This document shows positions 42,901 to 56,432 of a DNA stretch of 64,000 nucleotides, one piece after another. Every line of letters begins with the position of its first letter. The first letter of the stretch is position 1. Source of the stretch: Gymnorhina tibicen. Taxonomy: Eukaryota > Chordata > Aves > Passeriformes > Artamidae. Position numbers and translations under genes: made by a program. Where the stretch lies: NCBI GenBank assembly GCA_013399875.1, contig VXAZ01000289.1:1261744-1325743 (forward strand), read 5' to 3'. The notes under the pieces are model-generated. The model searched no databases, was not told the DNA's origin, and was given only the letters and a program-made list of their open reading frames with translations.

Positions 42901-43084
42901 TAGAAACGGGTACAGGTACCAACACAAACCAGGATGTTCTTTATACATAAGTGCACTATGCAAGTAGAGGAGGCACTCTTCACTAGCTTCACTGCCTGAA
43001 GAGTCCCAAAGTGCAGCTTCAAGTACAGCACGTTACAGCCAGAATCTTAGACCTAATAAAAGTACGGAATAATTTACAGGAATT

Positions 43085-43148
43085 ACAGGAATTGTAGCCT
43101 GCATTTCCCGTTTCCCAAATAACTGACCTAACCACTAGGCTTCAAAAC
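43085..43148 (-). repeat. Probable tRNA-derived SINE head (ancient)
   Basis: On the minus strand the segment reads GAAGCCTAGTGGTTAGGTCA and later GGCTACAATTCC. TAGTGGTTAGG (43137-43127) fits an RNA polymerase III A box of the kind found in tRNA-derived SINEs, and GGCTACAATTCC (43099-43088) fits a slightly decayed B box (GGTTCRANNCC) at about tRNA spacing. It does not fold into a clean cloverleaf by eye and lacks a normal acceptor stem, so it is a SINE remnant rather than a tRNA gene. No family is assigned. Confidence 0.5.
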
Positions 43149-46100
43149 TGGACTTCTCTCATTCAATGAATCTTTTTGCTGAATAGCACAGAATCAAGAC
43201 TGTCCTGTGAGCTGAGGGTATAAATCTGAACCGTGACAGGTATGAAGCACATTCTGCCTCTCTCCCTAGGAGGTATGAGGTGAACTTGGACACTGAAGCT
43301 TCTAACCTTTAGCTATACTCAAGTTCTTTGCTGAATCTTACCCCTAGTAGATAACCATTAAGAACAAAACATGGGGGCTTCCACAACCCAGGCAAGTGAG
43401 AGGCATGTTTGTAACAAGACAAAAAGCTAAGGGTCAAAAAGCTTCAGCACTCTCCATGTCCTTTTTTCACTGCAACTCCCTAAAGATAACTCACATATAC
43501 TGATACATCACCTGGCCAAAAAAGCTGGAAAACACCCAGACTCATTCAGCAATATTAATGAGGGATGCCTTAATTGTCAATCCACCCTATACCAGTCACA
43601 TGCTACAGGAACAGAAACCCATCCACTATGTTATGCAGACATAAATTCATTTTAATTAGTTCATTAGAACACTGCAGATGCAAGCTCTCTTCTGATATAT
43701 TTAAAATCCTTCAAAATGAAAGAAGAACACGCCATAAGAGGTGAATGAAACTCCAAGCAATATTGAAATCTCTTCAGCAAAAGCAGCCAAGTCATTTTCC
43801 CTTTTTGTGCATCCATATTTCTGATTCCTAAATCTTAAAAACATGCTGCCACTGACTGGATCCCAAAAATGGTGTGAGCCAATTAGGTATTCACTATTAA
43901 ATATAAACATAATGTAAAAATTTTTCTATTGCTTGTACATATTTTGGTTTTAATTTAAACAAGACAGCAACTTTGTAGAAGTGATTTTAAGTCTTTATTC
44001 TAAATTAAATTAATACTTCACTGACCAACATTAAAGTACACATTCATTAGCAGTCGAGAAAAGCAAGGAAGCTATAAATTGCTGTTTGCAATCTCTGGGA
44101 CTATTGGTTTTACTTACTAACTGCTTATTCCCAATTTTCAACTTCAAAAAATGTAATAAAATTGCAAGGAAAACTGGATGACACACGTTATTTCAATAAG
44201 ACCATTTTAGCTCTTGCAAAGGCAAGACCATATAAATGAAAAAAATGAAGAGGACAAACAGAACTAGACATTTGGAAATAAAATGATGAAACAATACTCA
44301 ATCTAGGAGTTTGCCTTGCCTTCTTCTGTGTTACCTAGTGCATTAAAATTGGTTTGAAAGTTGGCTGGTGAAGAACTATAAGTATTTTCCAAATTCTCCA
44401 CCATAAACAAAGCAAACATAATGCATGACAACACAGAGCAAATTCAAATCCCTAGGATTTACCCAGCAGTTAAATGAGCATTCAATAAGATCCTAATTTC
44501 AGTCTGCTTCCAAATCTGTGTTTGTGTCATCCCATTCCCAATTCCAAGAACTGCTGTTCAGTTTCACAGAGGTTAAAACAAACAAACAAGTTAGACCTAG
44601 AAACTTTCCACAAAAGTAGGAAGCCAGCTAATGGAGGGATTTTATGCATGTCTGATTAAATGAAGTTACAGTGTGAGCTCCCACCTCAACACACGAGGTA
44701 ATCCATAGACACAAGCCTCTAGAAAACCTGACTGCTTGAGTTCTACTGCTTAAGGCAATGCTTGTTGAAAATTACATGCACCTCCATCAAACTGAACTGC
44801 AATCATGCCAACACAGATGCCTCTCGCAGCTGAAGCAAACTGCTTGTGCTCCCACACTTCAGCAAAAACCCTGCATTCTATCCAATCCCTAATCCAGTCT
44901 TCGAGAATATAACAGAATTATGTCAATGTGCCAATAAAAACTAAAGTTACATTTTAATATTGAAGAGAGAGAAGCTTGGATATGTGATAAATCTGTACCA
45001 AGGTCAAGAGGCAGGTTCATATTATATGGCTTCCAGTCTCATTTTAAACACAAAATTACTTGAAATTACTACATTTACTTTAAATGTAAAGCATTTTAAA
45101 AGGGTATGGAAAAACAAATCAAAATCTGAAGGTGGTATAAAAACTAACCATGCATTGTTTCCATGATTTTCAAAAAGAGAAAGCAAAGACCCAATGAACC
45201 TGAGTAACATTTGTTTGCTGTTCCAAAAATAAATCATAGTTTCATATGTTTACATTTATGACTCATTTCAGACACCAGAGTTTTAGAAACTAAGAAAATT
45301 CTGTCAATTTACTTATCACAAGTGAAATAAAATCAAAACAGAAGTGGGTAGAAGTACCTCTAGAGCACAGTTTCCAATTTTGGAAACATTACAGCAATGA
45401 ACATAAACTGTCCTTCAAAAGAGGAGGGGAAAAAGGCATGCTTGTTCCCTCTAAATGATGCCAGTGCATGGCCATCATCAAGTATCTTCTTTAAAATGTC
45501 ATTAACCAAACTTCCTAATGAAAGACCCTATTCCAAGTGACAAGAGGTGAACATTTTTAGTAACAGGGAAAACAAATTTAATACACCAACTTTTGCTAAT
45601 GCAAAATATCTATATCTAAAATAACTTGCTTTAAATATCTAAACTCTGAAACACAGATCAGGCATAAACACATCCCGTATAATTTTCCTAGGTTTTGCCA
45701 GGGTCTTTCTAGGTCTATAATATCTTTCAGTCCTAAATATGTCAAAATAACTTTATACAATGTTAATAAAAATCATCAGAATTCAGCTACCCTTTCAGTA
45801 TACATATAAGTGAAACACCAAGTATTCACACCACTCTGTTCACATTAGTTTTTCACACATTTTATGCTTTTGCACCTTGCCTTTGTTTCGAGACCTGCTC
45901 CTACCTGTTGTTTCCTCCAATTCTCAGGCTTTGTGGTACAGAAAACACGTCCACATAAACTGCCCTCAAATTCATACGAGTCTGGCAGAAAAAGCAAGTG
46001 TAGGTTCTGAGAATATGACAAACAGCTAAGGGCAAGGAATGCCACTGCCCGCTGCAAGAAATTCAGCCATCACTTTGATGGTCAGAAAACCCCATCCATT

Positions 46101-47216
46101 TCACTTGGAAGGAATCAATCATGCCATAAAGACCTATGCCAGCCCATTCCCTTCTGTCTGGACAAAGCTTATATTCTTCTTCCAGCCAGCAGAATCCTAT
46201 ATTGGTAAATATGCATACAAGAGAGAAGACTGCACGAAGAATCACCTAGCAGCATCACCTGAATTACAACAGAAGTCATGTAGACATGACTTCAGAAAAT
46301 CAAAAGATAAAAAAATAAAACTGCCACGCTGAGAAAAGTATTTTATGTATATAAAGAAATTTGTCATCAACTAGCATCTGAATTATCTTCATGATTAAGA
46401 GCTAAACTAAAGCCTGTGGAAGAAATAATTATAACTGATTATACCATATTTAAGGAATGTTAAAACTCAGAGCTGTTAGACAATATTCATGTGATTAAAC
46501 AAATGTGCAGGTTTATTGCACATATCAGTATGCAACACTCATCCAATTTCATTTATTATAAGAGATTATTCAAAATGTTAGCTGAAATTAAGTTTTCAGT
46601 GTTATGAAATTCACATGTAAGTAGAATATTTTCTCCTTTCCATTATTTGATTATTATTTTTAGGTACACATGACTATGCTAATAATCTCTGCCCTACATT
46701 TTTAAAAAGCGGAATATATACATAACAAGTATTTCCTATAAAACAAAGCCAGTCTGCCCATACATTTTTATTGTCATCAACAATAATTCCAAGATGAATT
46801 TTACTCCACATTTCTCAGTAGTATTTGCTGCTAACCATTTAGTTGTTAGAGATCACTGGAATCTAATAGTAAGAGAGAAACATGCCACCAAGCCTAAAAA
46901 AACCACACAGATCATGGTTTAACTGGTCTTGGATAGTGAATGTACCATCAAATCATAGTTAATTATTTATGTACTTACTTATTAAGAACCAGCAATGTTT
47001 TTTACTGCTATAAAACACACTTAACACATTTCACTATGATAAAAATGTCACCCTTTTTCAGAATGAGATCAAACCCATTCAGAAGCTTCTTATTTAAGTT
47101 ACAACATGTATTTCCAGAAAAGAGGAGCTTAAAGATTTGATGTTATAAACAAATACTAAATGAGTCTGAGAATCAACTCTGTACAACTAGGAAAGGTAGA
47201 TAACCCATCAATACCA

Positions 47217-47300
47217 AAAACTAAAAAAAAAAAAAAAAAAACAAAAAAAAATACACCTTTTATTNAACCAAAAAACAAAAAAAAAAAAAAAAAAGTACGA
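47217..47300. repeat. A-rich low-complexity tract containing an undetermined base
   Basis: Two long A runs (about 47223-47250 with one C, and 47270-47294 with one C) flank a short TACACCTTTTATT segment and a lone N at 47265. Both runs are preceded by similar CCAAAAA sequence. The base uncertainty and the repeated layout suggest a sequencing or joining problem in a homopolymer. Confidence 0.85.
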
Positions 47301-48859
47301 CAAAAATGTTGCTCAGAATCAAAAATCCTGCTTAAAGTATAGAGACTATGAAATTGAAGTCATCAAATGTGTGCTTTCCTGTGGTACTAAAAATGTGTGC
47401 TTTAGAAAATACTTTCAATATTAAAAATCTGCTGTAAAAGGGAACAAAAGAAAAGTTCTAAATATTATAACCTCTACAGTGGCTGAAAGTAACTACACTG
47501 ACAACAAGCAATTCACCTCCAGGACAGATCTCATTTGTATCAAACTTTACTTAAAAATCCATTTTAGTAATCATCATGCATTTAAAGCATTTGATATAAA
47601 TTTGAATAATGTCTTTAAATGCACTAGCTTTACACAGAAAGTTCTGGACAGCAGTATACTGTCTAGAAGTATAAGACTAAGGTGAAATAAGAACATCCAT
47701 GAAAAGTTCAATAGATAAAGAAGTTATTCCTTTGCTGATAAAACAGGAAAAACTCTGGCATTTGAAACAAACTTTTTATTTTTAAAGGTCAAAAATTAAC
47801 ACCCTACACACTGAGAACTTTACCAGTTCTCTTTGACAGAGACAAATAGCCAAGAAAATTCGCAACGACATTGTGTATTATATTAAGAATTTTGGTAATC
47901 AAAGGAAACTAGTTATAAATCAATTTGTCAAAAGAATTCCTAAATTCTTAGATATTCTCTATGGTAATCTCATGGCTTTGCACTGTTTTGTATAATGTAA
48001 CTTGAGAGATAAGGAAAAAATGTATCTTTGATAGGCTTAGTTATTAAAATCAATTACTATGTTTGTAGTCAAGAACAGCATAATCGGTGTTCACCAATAC
48101 CTGCCTAAAGTAGTTCAGATTAGCATAGCTTCTACATTCCTTGGTAATGGTATCAGCAGAAGTTACAGAAAATTATTAAGTATGCACTATCTAAATATAA
48201 AATTTCAGATCTGAGCAGTTTCATTCTTGGGAATTAAATGAGAAGTAAAAAAAAAGGTTCTTGCTCACCATAGAAGAACTTTTTAATAAGTTTAATTAGC
48301 ACCAACCCTTCAGAACAGGACTTTTTGTTCAGTATTAGAAAATTAACAGAATAAGATAGCATCTAATATAGTTTATTCATCTCTTGCCAAATGTTCCCAG
48401 TACAGAAGCTGAAAAATACAATGATTTTAATTAATCTAATGATTGAATGTGATGAGCATTTATTCTTCTCATTGAAGCCAATAGGAGTTACTAAAGCTGG
48501 GCAGCTTTGAACAGAAGGACAGTTTCCATACTTACTGATTTTGGTAAGTAACTCTAAGCTACCTACATTTGAAAGCATTAGTCTCTGGAAATCTACATCT
48601 CTCTAGTGACATCACACCTTCAATTCCAAAACTTAAATCCTTATAAACTGATATAACCATGATGAATAGACTTATTTGTCTTTATGTAGTGCTGGGGAAG
48701 CACATGGTGCTAAGCAGTAAAAAAAAAAAGTGCTAAACCCCTACTACAATTTCTACCCCAAAGAGTTGAAAGGGCACAAGCTGTAAAGCACAGGAAATGC
48801 AAAACACAACACAACACAGACAGAATGACAAGTGGTTGGTATTACTGAAATGCGTTACA

Positions 48860-49160
48860 AAATAAGTGGATTTTCAGGAGTTTTTTGAAGGAGGATAGTG
48901 AAGGATCTTTACGTACGTTAATTGGGAGGCTGTTCCATGTGTAGGAGGCAGCGTGGAAAAAGACACAAAGTTGGGAGTGAGCAAAACAGACAAAAGGGGA
49001 ATTAAGAGCGATGCTTGGGAAGTGCTGACAGTAAAGGAAATGAGGACCAAGGTTAAGCCAGAACCAAGAGTGCCTTGAACATGGCCAACTTTATGCAAGG
49101 GAGGAAGAAATTCCTGGCAAAGGCTTAAGAAGCGAGGAAACATGGGCAATTATACAGGAA
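48860..49160. repeat. Unclassified repeat-like block
   Basis: This block is purine-rich and noticeably richer in G than its surroundings. It contains TTTTTTGAAGGAGGATAGTG, GGGAGGCTGTTCCATGTGTA, GGAGGCAGCGTGGAAAAAGA and AGAGTGCCTTGAACATGGCC. Phrases of this kind recur in old amniote interspersed repeats, but I cannot assign a family. The minus-strand open frame here (91 codons) has no recognisable protein. Confidence 0.3.
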
Positions 49161-50666
49161 AGGAGAAATGATTTGTGTAGCATGTCCCATAGAAAAAAAA
49201 AACATAAGAGAGAGTTAGGAAGTGGGAGACCAGTTCATATCAAGTACCTCATTGTAACAAACATTTCAGTCTTAAATAATAGAAAATAATTAACTTCACT
49301 GAGATTATATCCAATACCCAGCCATATGGGAGGAGTGGCAAGAACATCAAACTGCAGTTATTCTTCTTCTAAAGCTGTTAAATCATGTGAAAAATCACTA
49401 TGTAGTGTAAAAGCCACACGCCCAAAGCAAAATCAAATGGAAAAGGTTAGGAAAAAAGGTGTTTAAAACACATGGCAATAAATGTAGCAGTAAAATGTGT
49501 TTGTTGTGACTGTTCCATAAAATGAATAAACTCATTTAATGCACAAATAAATTCTGTCATACAAAGCTGATGCATTTCTCTTCATCATCACTGCCACCAG
49601 TTATGTGAAATACACAAACTCTCAGTATCCACCGAACTTCGATGAAGAAAACTTTCAAAACACAAACCTGCTAGCCTTTAAGAGAAATAGAATTAAAGAT
49701 CTTTCAAGCTTTTGAAGGGGGAGAAATTACCATGATTTTATTTGGTCTGAGCCAGAAGTGTCTTTTTGAATAGTCTAAGTTTACTTTCCGTCCAATTAAA
49801 ATTTTGTGTCATTTACGAGCTCAAGAGTCAACTATGAAGAAACTGAGCAATTTGTCACTAAAATTTGTAATAGCAACGTCTATATTACTGAAGCCTTCAA
49901 AAGTAATACTGGAATTTATATTACCACTTCCTCTCCTTGCCAGTATTTTCAAAGGAATTATAAACATATTGATTACACTTCGTAAGTGTTTGATATCTTT
50001 CAGGTTTAAACACAAATCCAGGTCCAAGCAACTAACATCTTATCAACAGATGTTGAGCTTGAATATTTGCATCTGAGTTCAAGTCACAATGTCACTGATG
50101 TCCACCTCTACAATAGACTAAACCAAATCACATCGTATTTTGCTGGAAACTTAAAAACAGACATCTAAGTCTCTACTCCTCTTCCATGTAGTGACAGCCC
50201 ATCAGTAGGCCCAATTAGCTTACTTATTTGTTATTTTATTTCCACTCATACTGTCACAAATTCTCTTTTTAGGATATAGATGATTGAATGTTACTTGCAG
50301 AGTCACTTGCAGTGCATCTCAGTGAGAGGACCATCAAAGTAGTCCCTCTCCTTCTTCTTTTTTGTGTGCATGTGCAAAACGTTAGGAAAAAAAGTATTAA
50401 ATACATTTCCAAACACAGTTTTAGAAGATCTCAATTTAGGAATGCTTTCTTTAACTCCAATTAAAGCTTGCAGGAAAATCCTTTTTACTTCAAAACCCAA
50501 CGTGAGTTAAAAAAAAAAATTCTACATAGCCTTTGGCAGGTTTTAAAGTGTAAAAGTAACAGAATGTCAGTTAGACCCCTAATTACAGAGCAAGAAATTA
50601 ATGCATCTCTGCCTATATGAAAGTACAGCACACACACATCAGTTTGAACAGGCTCTTATTTCACTA

Positions 50667-50885
<219 letters not shown>

Positions 50886-51983
50886 TCAAATAGCAAACAA
50901 GTAATCCTAAAACAGGCCCTTTTGTTAGAAGGAAAGATGCCAATGATTCAGCACATTATCTTCCAAACATCAAAATCAGGATACACACAGCCTCCGTGGC
51001 ATGGGCTGCTGTTCTGCCAGCACAGCTGCCCATTACTACCTACCTTTCTCTGAGCCACGCTCAGCACAGAGCTGCCCATCCCACCTATTCATGCTGCTTG
51101 CCATCAGTATCTTTCTCAAAAGATATTATTTCACAAAAATATAACTGTTTTCTTATCAAAGGTGAACATCAGGATTTGAGGATGCCAGAATGAAGCTTGT
51201 GCAGCTGGTCCAGTTCTTTATCTGGACAACACAGTTCTTGATCACCACGTAACTACTTTATTACCAATAATTTTCTTTTGCTTTGGATCCCTACCTCACT
51301 TGCCTTAAAGTTCACACAGGCTGTTGTTCTCAGAACATCAGGGTGTTTTCAAAGAAAAGTTTACCAAAATGGATTTCCTACTGGCTGTTTCAACTACTAT
51401 TCTGTAATCCAGAAATAATCCCAAGTTTATTTATTGCTTGCCAGAAAGAAAACTAGGTCTCATCACTAATTAGACAGCATATTAAAGCAGACTGCTAAAG
51501 TCATCCTTCTGCCAGATTAAATCAGTCTCAGGAGGAGTTGGGAAGTGGTACTCCCAAAAACAATTTCCATGGAATTACTTTTTTTTCCCCTCTCTCCACA
51601 CTGTAGTCAGAAGAATGATTGATCATTTCTGTCTTATCTGGAAATTGCTTGCATCTGCAGCACTAGCACATACATTGCCAAGAATCAATTTATAACGGTA
51701 AAATTGTAAATGGAGTAGGTTCCAAGGCACATTTGGGAGAAATGAATCTTCCCTTTTTTCACCCTACAGAAAAAGACTCAAGATGTTTATTTTAAGGGAA
51801 ATAAAAAAAAAAAATACTGATTTTCAACTACATTATCTTTTGACTATACAGATATCTGTCAAGACAAGAAATCTAAAGAATATCATAGCTGCTTAAATGT
51901 ATTCCAGCTTTTCAGTAAATGAAATAATTTAAATTCTTTTACCAAGCAGGAAGTGTTTTCTTATTTTTCTTTCTTTCCCTAAC

Positions 51984-52140
51984 CCTGAGCCTCCTTTTCT
52001 CCAGGCCAGACAACCCCAGTTCCCTCAGCAGCTCCTTGTGAGACTTGTTCTTTGTTACATTCTGGCTGTCAAGGCTGGGTGCCACAGCATCCAGTGCTTC
52101 AGCAGTGCGAGACAGACCAAGGAAATGTTGGCTGTAGGAG
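51984..52140 (-). mobile_element. CR1 LINE fragment
   Basis: Antisense CR1 phrases in order: GAGCCTCCTTTTCTCCAGGC, CAGACAACCCCAGTTCCCTC, AGCAGCTCCTTGTGAGACTT, GTTCTTTGTTACATTCTGGC. Both ends are truncated. A small minus-strand open frame here is a by-product of the repeat. Confidence 0.88.
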
Positions 52141-55100
52141 TCCAACACACCACATCAAGAATGCGAGCTCTGTTCTAGCTATGCTGGACTTGCAGTGGTG
52201 CTCCACACCAACTAGAGGAGGTCAAACATGATAATGTAAGGTACAAGGGATGAGCGTGAGCCACAAACACAAACTGTTGGTCAGATTTATGTTTAAAAGT
52301 CCTCTCATCTAGAAACAGACTAAAGCAGAAGAGAGGGTGACCAAGTGACTGAAGAGATGTAACTCATCGGTACATATAGAGTGGAGATAAGGGAAGTCAT
52401 TCTAAAAGCACTGTAAAGATGTGATCAGAAAGGAATATAGGGCAGAACCAAATACACAGCTGTGGACATCAAAAGACAGCAAATTTGAGACAAGTGTTTC
52501 AAAGACAAGTATCAGTCTAAGGCTGAGCTAAAAAGAAATGAGGGACTTTGGAAACTGTATTTTCATTAAAGCAGACAGGTGGAAGCCAACAATGTGAAAA
52601 TTATGGGGACATAGTGAAGCTACTTGCATCACAATTGTATCGACCACCTACCCTAACAACTTTTATGTTTGACTAGAATTTTGTCAGAGTTTACCTCCTA
52701 CACATGCCACATATGTCTAACAGATACATGATGCACTTTCTTGTGATATGGTCGTTATGTCCTTGCATCACCATAAATACCTTCCACTAATGTGCATTTT
52801 AGCCCTACCTAGAAGCACATGGACAACTTCAGGGATGTGGAAAATCATTGTCTACAGTATTCCTGCAGCAGATTGCTGTATAAACTCTAAACAAACAGAA
52901 CAGATAAATGAAACATAATACCAATATTATTTTCTTGGGTCTTCTGCAGAAGTAAATCAGTTTGAAGATTTGGTTGATTTAAGCCTGAATTTAGAAGGAA
53001 GAAATCAATATACTGTCCTAGTAATTGAAAGATTCCAGTATACTTTACAACATCTTGTATTACAAGATAACCTGAACATAAAAAGGATCTGCAACTACTA
53101 GAATTTATTACTAAATGAAAACAGCATCATATTTGAATAGTACTTTAGCCTAATGTTCCTCTAAGTTCCATCATACCCAGCTTGAGGTAAAATGCTAATA
53201 AAAACCTGTGTCTCAGTTACCATACATTTCTTTCTTGTAGCAGCACACAAAGCAATTTAGATAGACGTTGAAAAGGACTTCATGGTGAATTGTCAACATC
53301 TGTGCAACTTTGACTGTCCTGTACAATGGCTTTTATCTAAACAGATTATGATGATTATTATTAAAATTATTATCAAGACAATTGTACAAGCATCTTTGCT
53401 TACCACCATTCTTAGCTGATGCCACAGCCTAAAGTTTAAAATTATGCTTTTGGATAGCCCAAATAGCATGGAACAGCTTCTAGGATTCCCAGATGGCTAT
53501 CTGCTGTATGTAGAATTGCAAGTAATTTCTTCAATTGTCTGATGAATAATAAGTTCTCTATGATGGACACTGTGAGAATTCCCCTCACAAATGAATGTCT
53601 CCTATAACAGGGGAAGGGGAAGTCTCTGATGCCCAAGAAAAAGTTAAGTTGGCAACAGCATTGGTATAGAAGCTTGAAGCATTGGAAATGTAAAGTGTCA
53701 GCAGTCATGCTGAGGCAGACTTTGCATGGAAAATCCAATTAAAGAATAAAGGTTGTCTAGCCAGAGAAGGAGCACAAGAGAGTGTACAAGATTAAGTAAG
53801 TAAAAGTGGGATATCATTGAAAAAAAGACAAAACTAAAAAACTGAAATATTTTACCTCAGGTTTTAATAATAGTTATGATACTGATCGTGGAATGAATGA
53901 ACACACAGATAACAGAAATGCCTTGCACTTCAGAACGCAAATTAGCATGAGTCATATACAAGCAAAACTCAGAGGTGGCATCAGATGATTAGCAAATACA
54001 TCACATACATTCAAAAAAGGGACACAAAGGAGACAAGGCATTTGGAGACCTGTGAATCCGAAGCACACAAAAAACCAATTTTGAAACAATGAGCACAAAG
54101 AAAAATGTGTGAAAAACTATCCTGACTTTCTTCTCTGATAATTGATTTTCTACACAAGCAGAAGATCTGTGTTCAAATTTCAACCTTACAATAGTTTTAA
54201 GTACTTCATCAGATGGGAAAGATGACAACTGGAATATGTTCAAGGTGAGCAAGAAACTACCTAAAAGCGCAGCTGACAAAAGGACATATTTCAAGGTAAA
54301 GTAGCTCTATATATTAAGTATTTGGGGAGTTACCAAAGAACAAGCATTGTGTTTATTAATAAAACCCATCTTAGTATCAACATCATGAGTGTGAATGAAA
54401 TTATCTGATTAAATAAAGGCATTAAATAAAGGCAGCATTCCCAAGGAAGAAAAGGAATGTGATAATGCATCATCTTTTATGCTACTTTATCCTGTGACTG
54501 AGTAAACAAAGAGTAACAGACGCGATTAAATTAACAGCACAAAATCTGAATTCATGCACTTAAAAACTGACCAAGAACTTCTACTATAGACTGAAAACTC
54601 ATCAGGTGCAAGTGACAAATGGTAGAACTGGATTGACATAAAACAATGAAGAAAATTAAGAGGTAAATCCAATATTAGATATCCTAGCTGAGGTCTTTAC
54701 AGGAGACAATGGGATGTATTGATATCAATACATAAAAGGCTTCTGTGATGTATTTTTTAAATACTATATGCAGTTTTCTTCACTCAAACACCTCCCCCTC
54801 CACACTCACGCAAAAGATGAACTCACCCTCAAAGAGGCAAAGGGTGACCAAAGGATCGAAACAATCTATCTCTCAACAGGGAATTCTGATTTACTGTAAC
54901 TTTCTTAATTACTCTAACTAATCAAATATTGAAAGGAAATAAGATGGATACCCACTAAAATACAAAGATGTGAGCATCAATGATGAAAGAAATCATTACA
55001 CTAGATGATAATCATGGCTGAAGAACAGAAAGACAGCTAGTAAGAGATAAAATTACCCTGCAAGATAGCATCTCATGAACAGGGAGGTTCAGGAATAGCT

Positions 55101-56357
55101 TCTCAATAGCAGGGAAAATAGTGTATCTCATGTGCTTCTTGATCAACATTGGAAAACAAATTTACTTGATGAATTTGATTTAAGTCAGCCACTAGACTGT
55201 CTAGATAGGTGCCTATGCAGTACGTGCTCCTGTAGCAGCCTTCGTGAAAACTGGGTTTAGTGAGGTTTTACTGATCATCTCCAGCAGATGGAAAAGATGA
55301 TTGACAGCAAGCTCCTACAGCAATTTGGTTTAAACGCTTGAACTGAGCCTGCAAATCATCTATCACCATATAATGCAAGTTCCTTTCACAAGAAGTAGAC
55401 TGGCAACTAGGAAGTCTCTTGCTCTTTTCAGGTATGTAAAATTCTCCCTTTTTCCTCCCAAAGAGATAGACAACTTCTGTGACTGGGAGAAGAGTTGCAG
55501 TGTTACCAATATAAACAATGTAATCAATTATGAAGGTGTTTAGCACATTTAAAAACAAGTCAAACAGCACATTCCTCAAGGAAATAAATCTTACACAGAA
55601 ATACTTTTATGCCACAGAATGAATAATGCTTTCTAGCTACCACTTACAAAAGCAGGGTGAGGACAGACACTTTCATCTCGCTGTGAAGGAAACCTAAGAA
55701 AAATTACAGAAAACAGAAAGACAAACAGTGCTCTCACTACTGACACTAGTAAATCTTGCAGCAAACGTGTATTTCTGTGTCAGTGATGACAAAACCCATA
55801 ACCACCTTCAGAAATTTATTCAGAGGGCAATCTCATCTAAGAGGTGTACCTACCTTTCACACAGTTTACTTCAGTCTTTTGATCTATGTACTTCAACTGA
55901 TCTGGAACAGTGCTGGTAGTTTCTTTGATGGAAATGCACACTGTACTGCATTTAACTATTTTCAAGGTTAGAACAAAAACCTTTTACAGGCGGAAATGTG
56001 GATCACAAGAAATCACAGGAAAGACCAAAGCATGAGGCTGATTGCTCATAAAAGCAATTGCACATTATATAATTTTAAAGCCCCCGCTTGTGTGATGAAT
56101 CTATTCGAAGCCTCAAGGGTCATTGAAGTTGTTTTTTAATTGCAGCTGAGCTTTTCAAAGGAATATAAAGATCATAATTTTACTTCTTCAGAAGGTCTTT
56201 TAAAGGTCCAGCTGGTTTAGATGTTATTAATCAATACTAGATACTCTCCTCCGTGTTATTAATATTATCCTTTCCACATAGACCCTCTGCTGTCTATTAT
56301 CATATCGAGCTCATGCTGCAGCTTTTCCCTCATGAAGGTATATATGAGCCTTTTAAA

Positions 56358-56432
56358 AAAGCTAAAAAAAACCCACTAAAAAATCCCAAAACAAAACAAA
56401 AAAAACCCTACAAAACAAACAAAAAAACCCCA
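56358..56432. repeat. A-rich low-complexity stretch
   Basis: Runs of A broken by CCC or CC (for example AAAACCCACTAAAAAATCCC and CAAAACAAACAAAAAAACCC). The segment is simple-sequence and has no identifiable element attached. Confidence 0.85.

Noticed and set aside
43085..43148. A functional tRNA gene
   Set aside because: Only A-box and B-box-like motifs are present. No cloverleaf with a complete acceptor stem or anticodon arm could be drawn.
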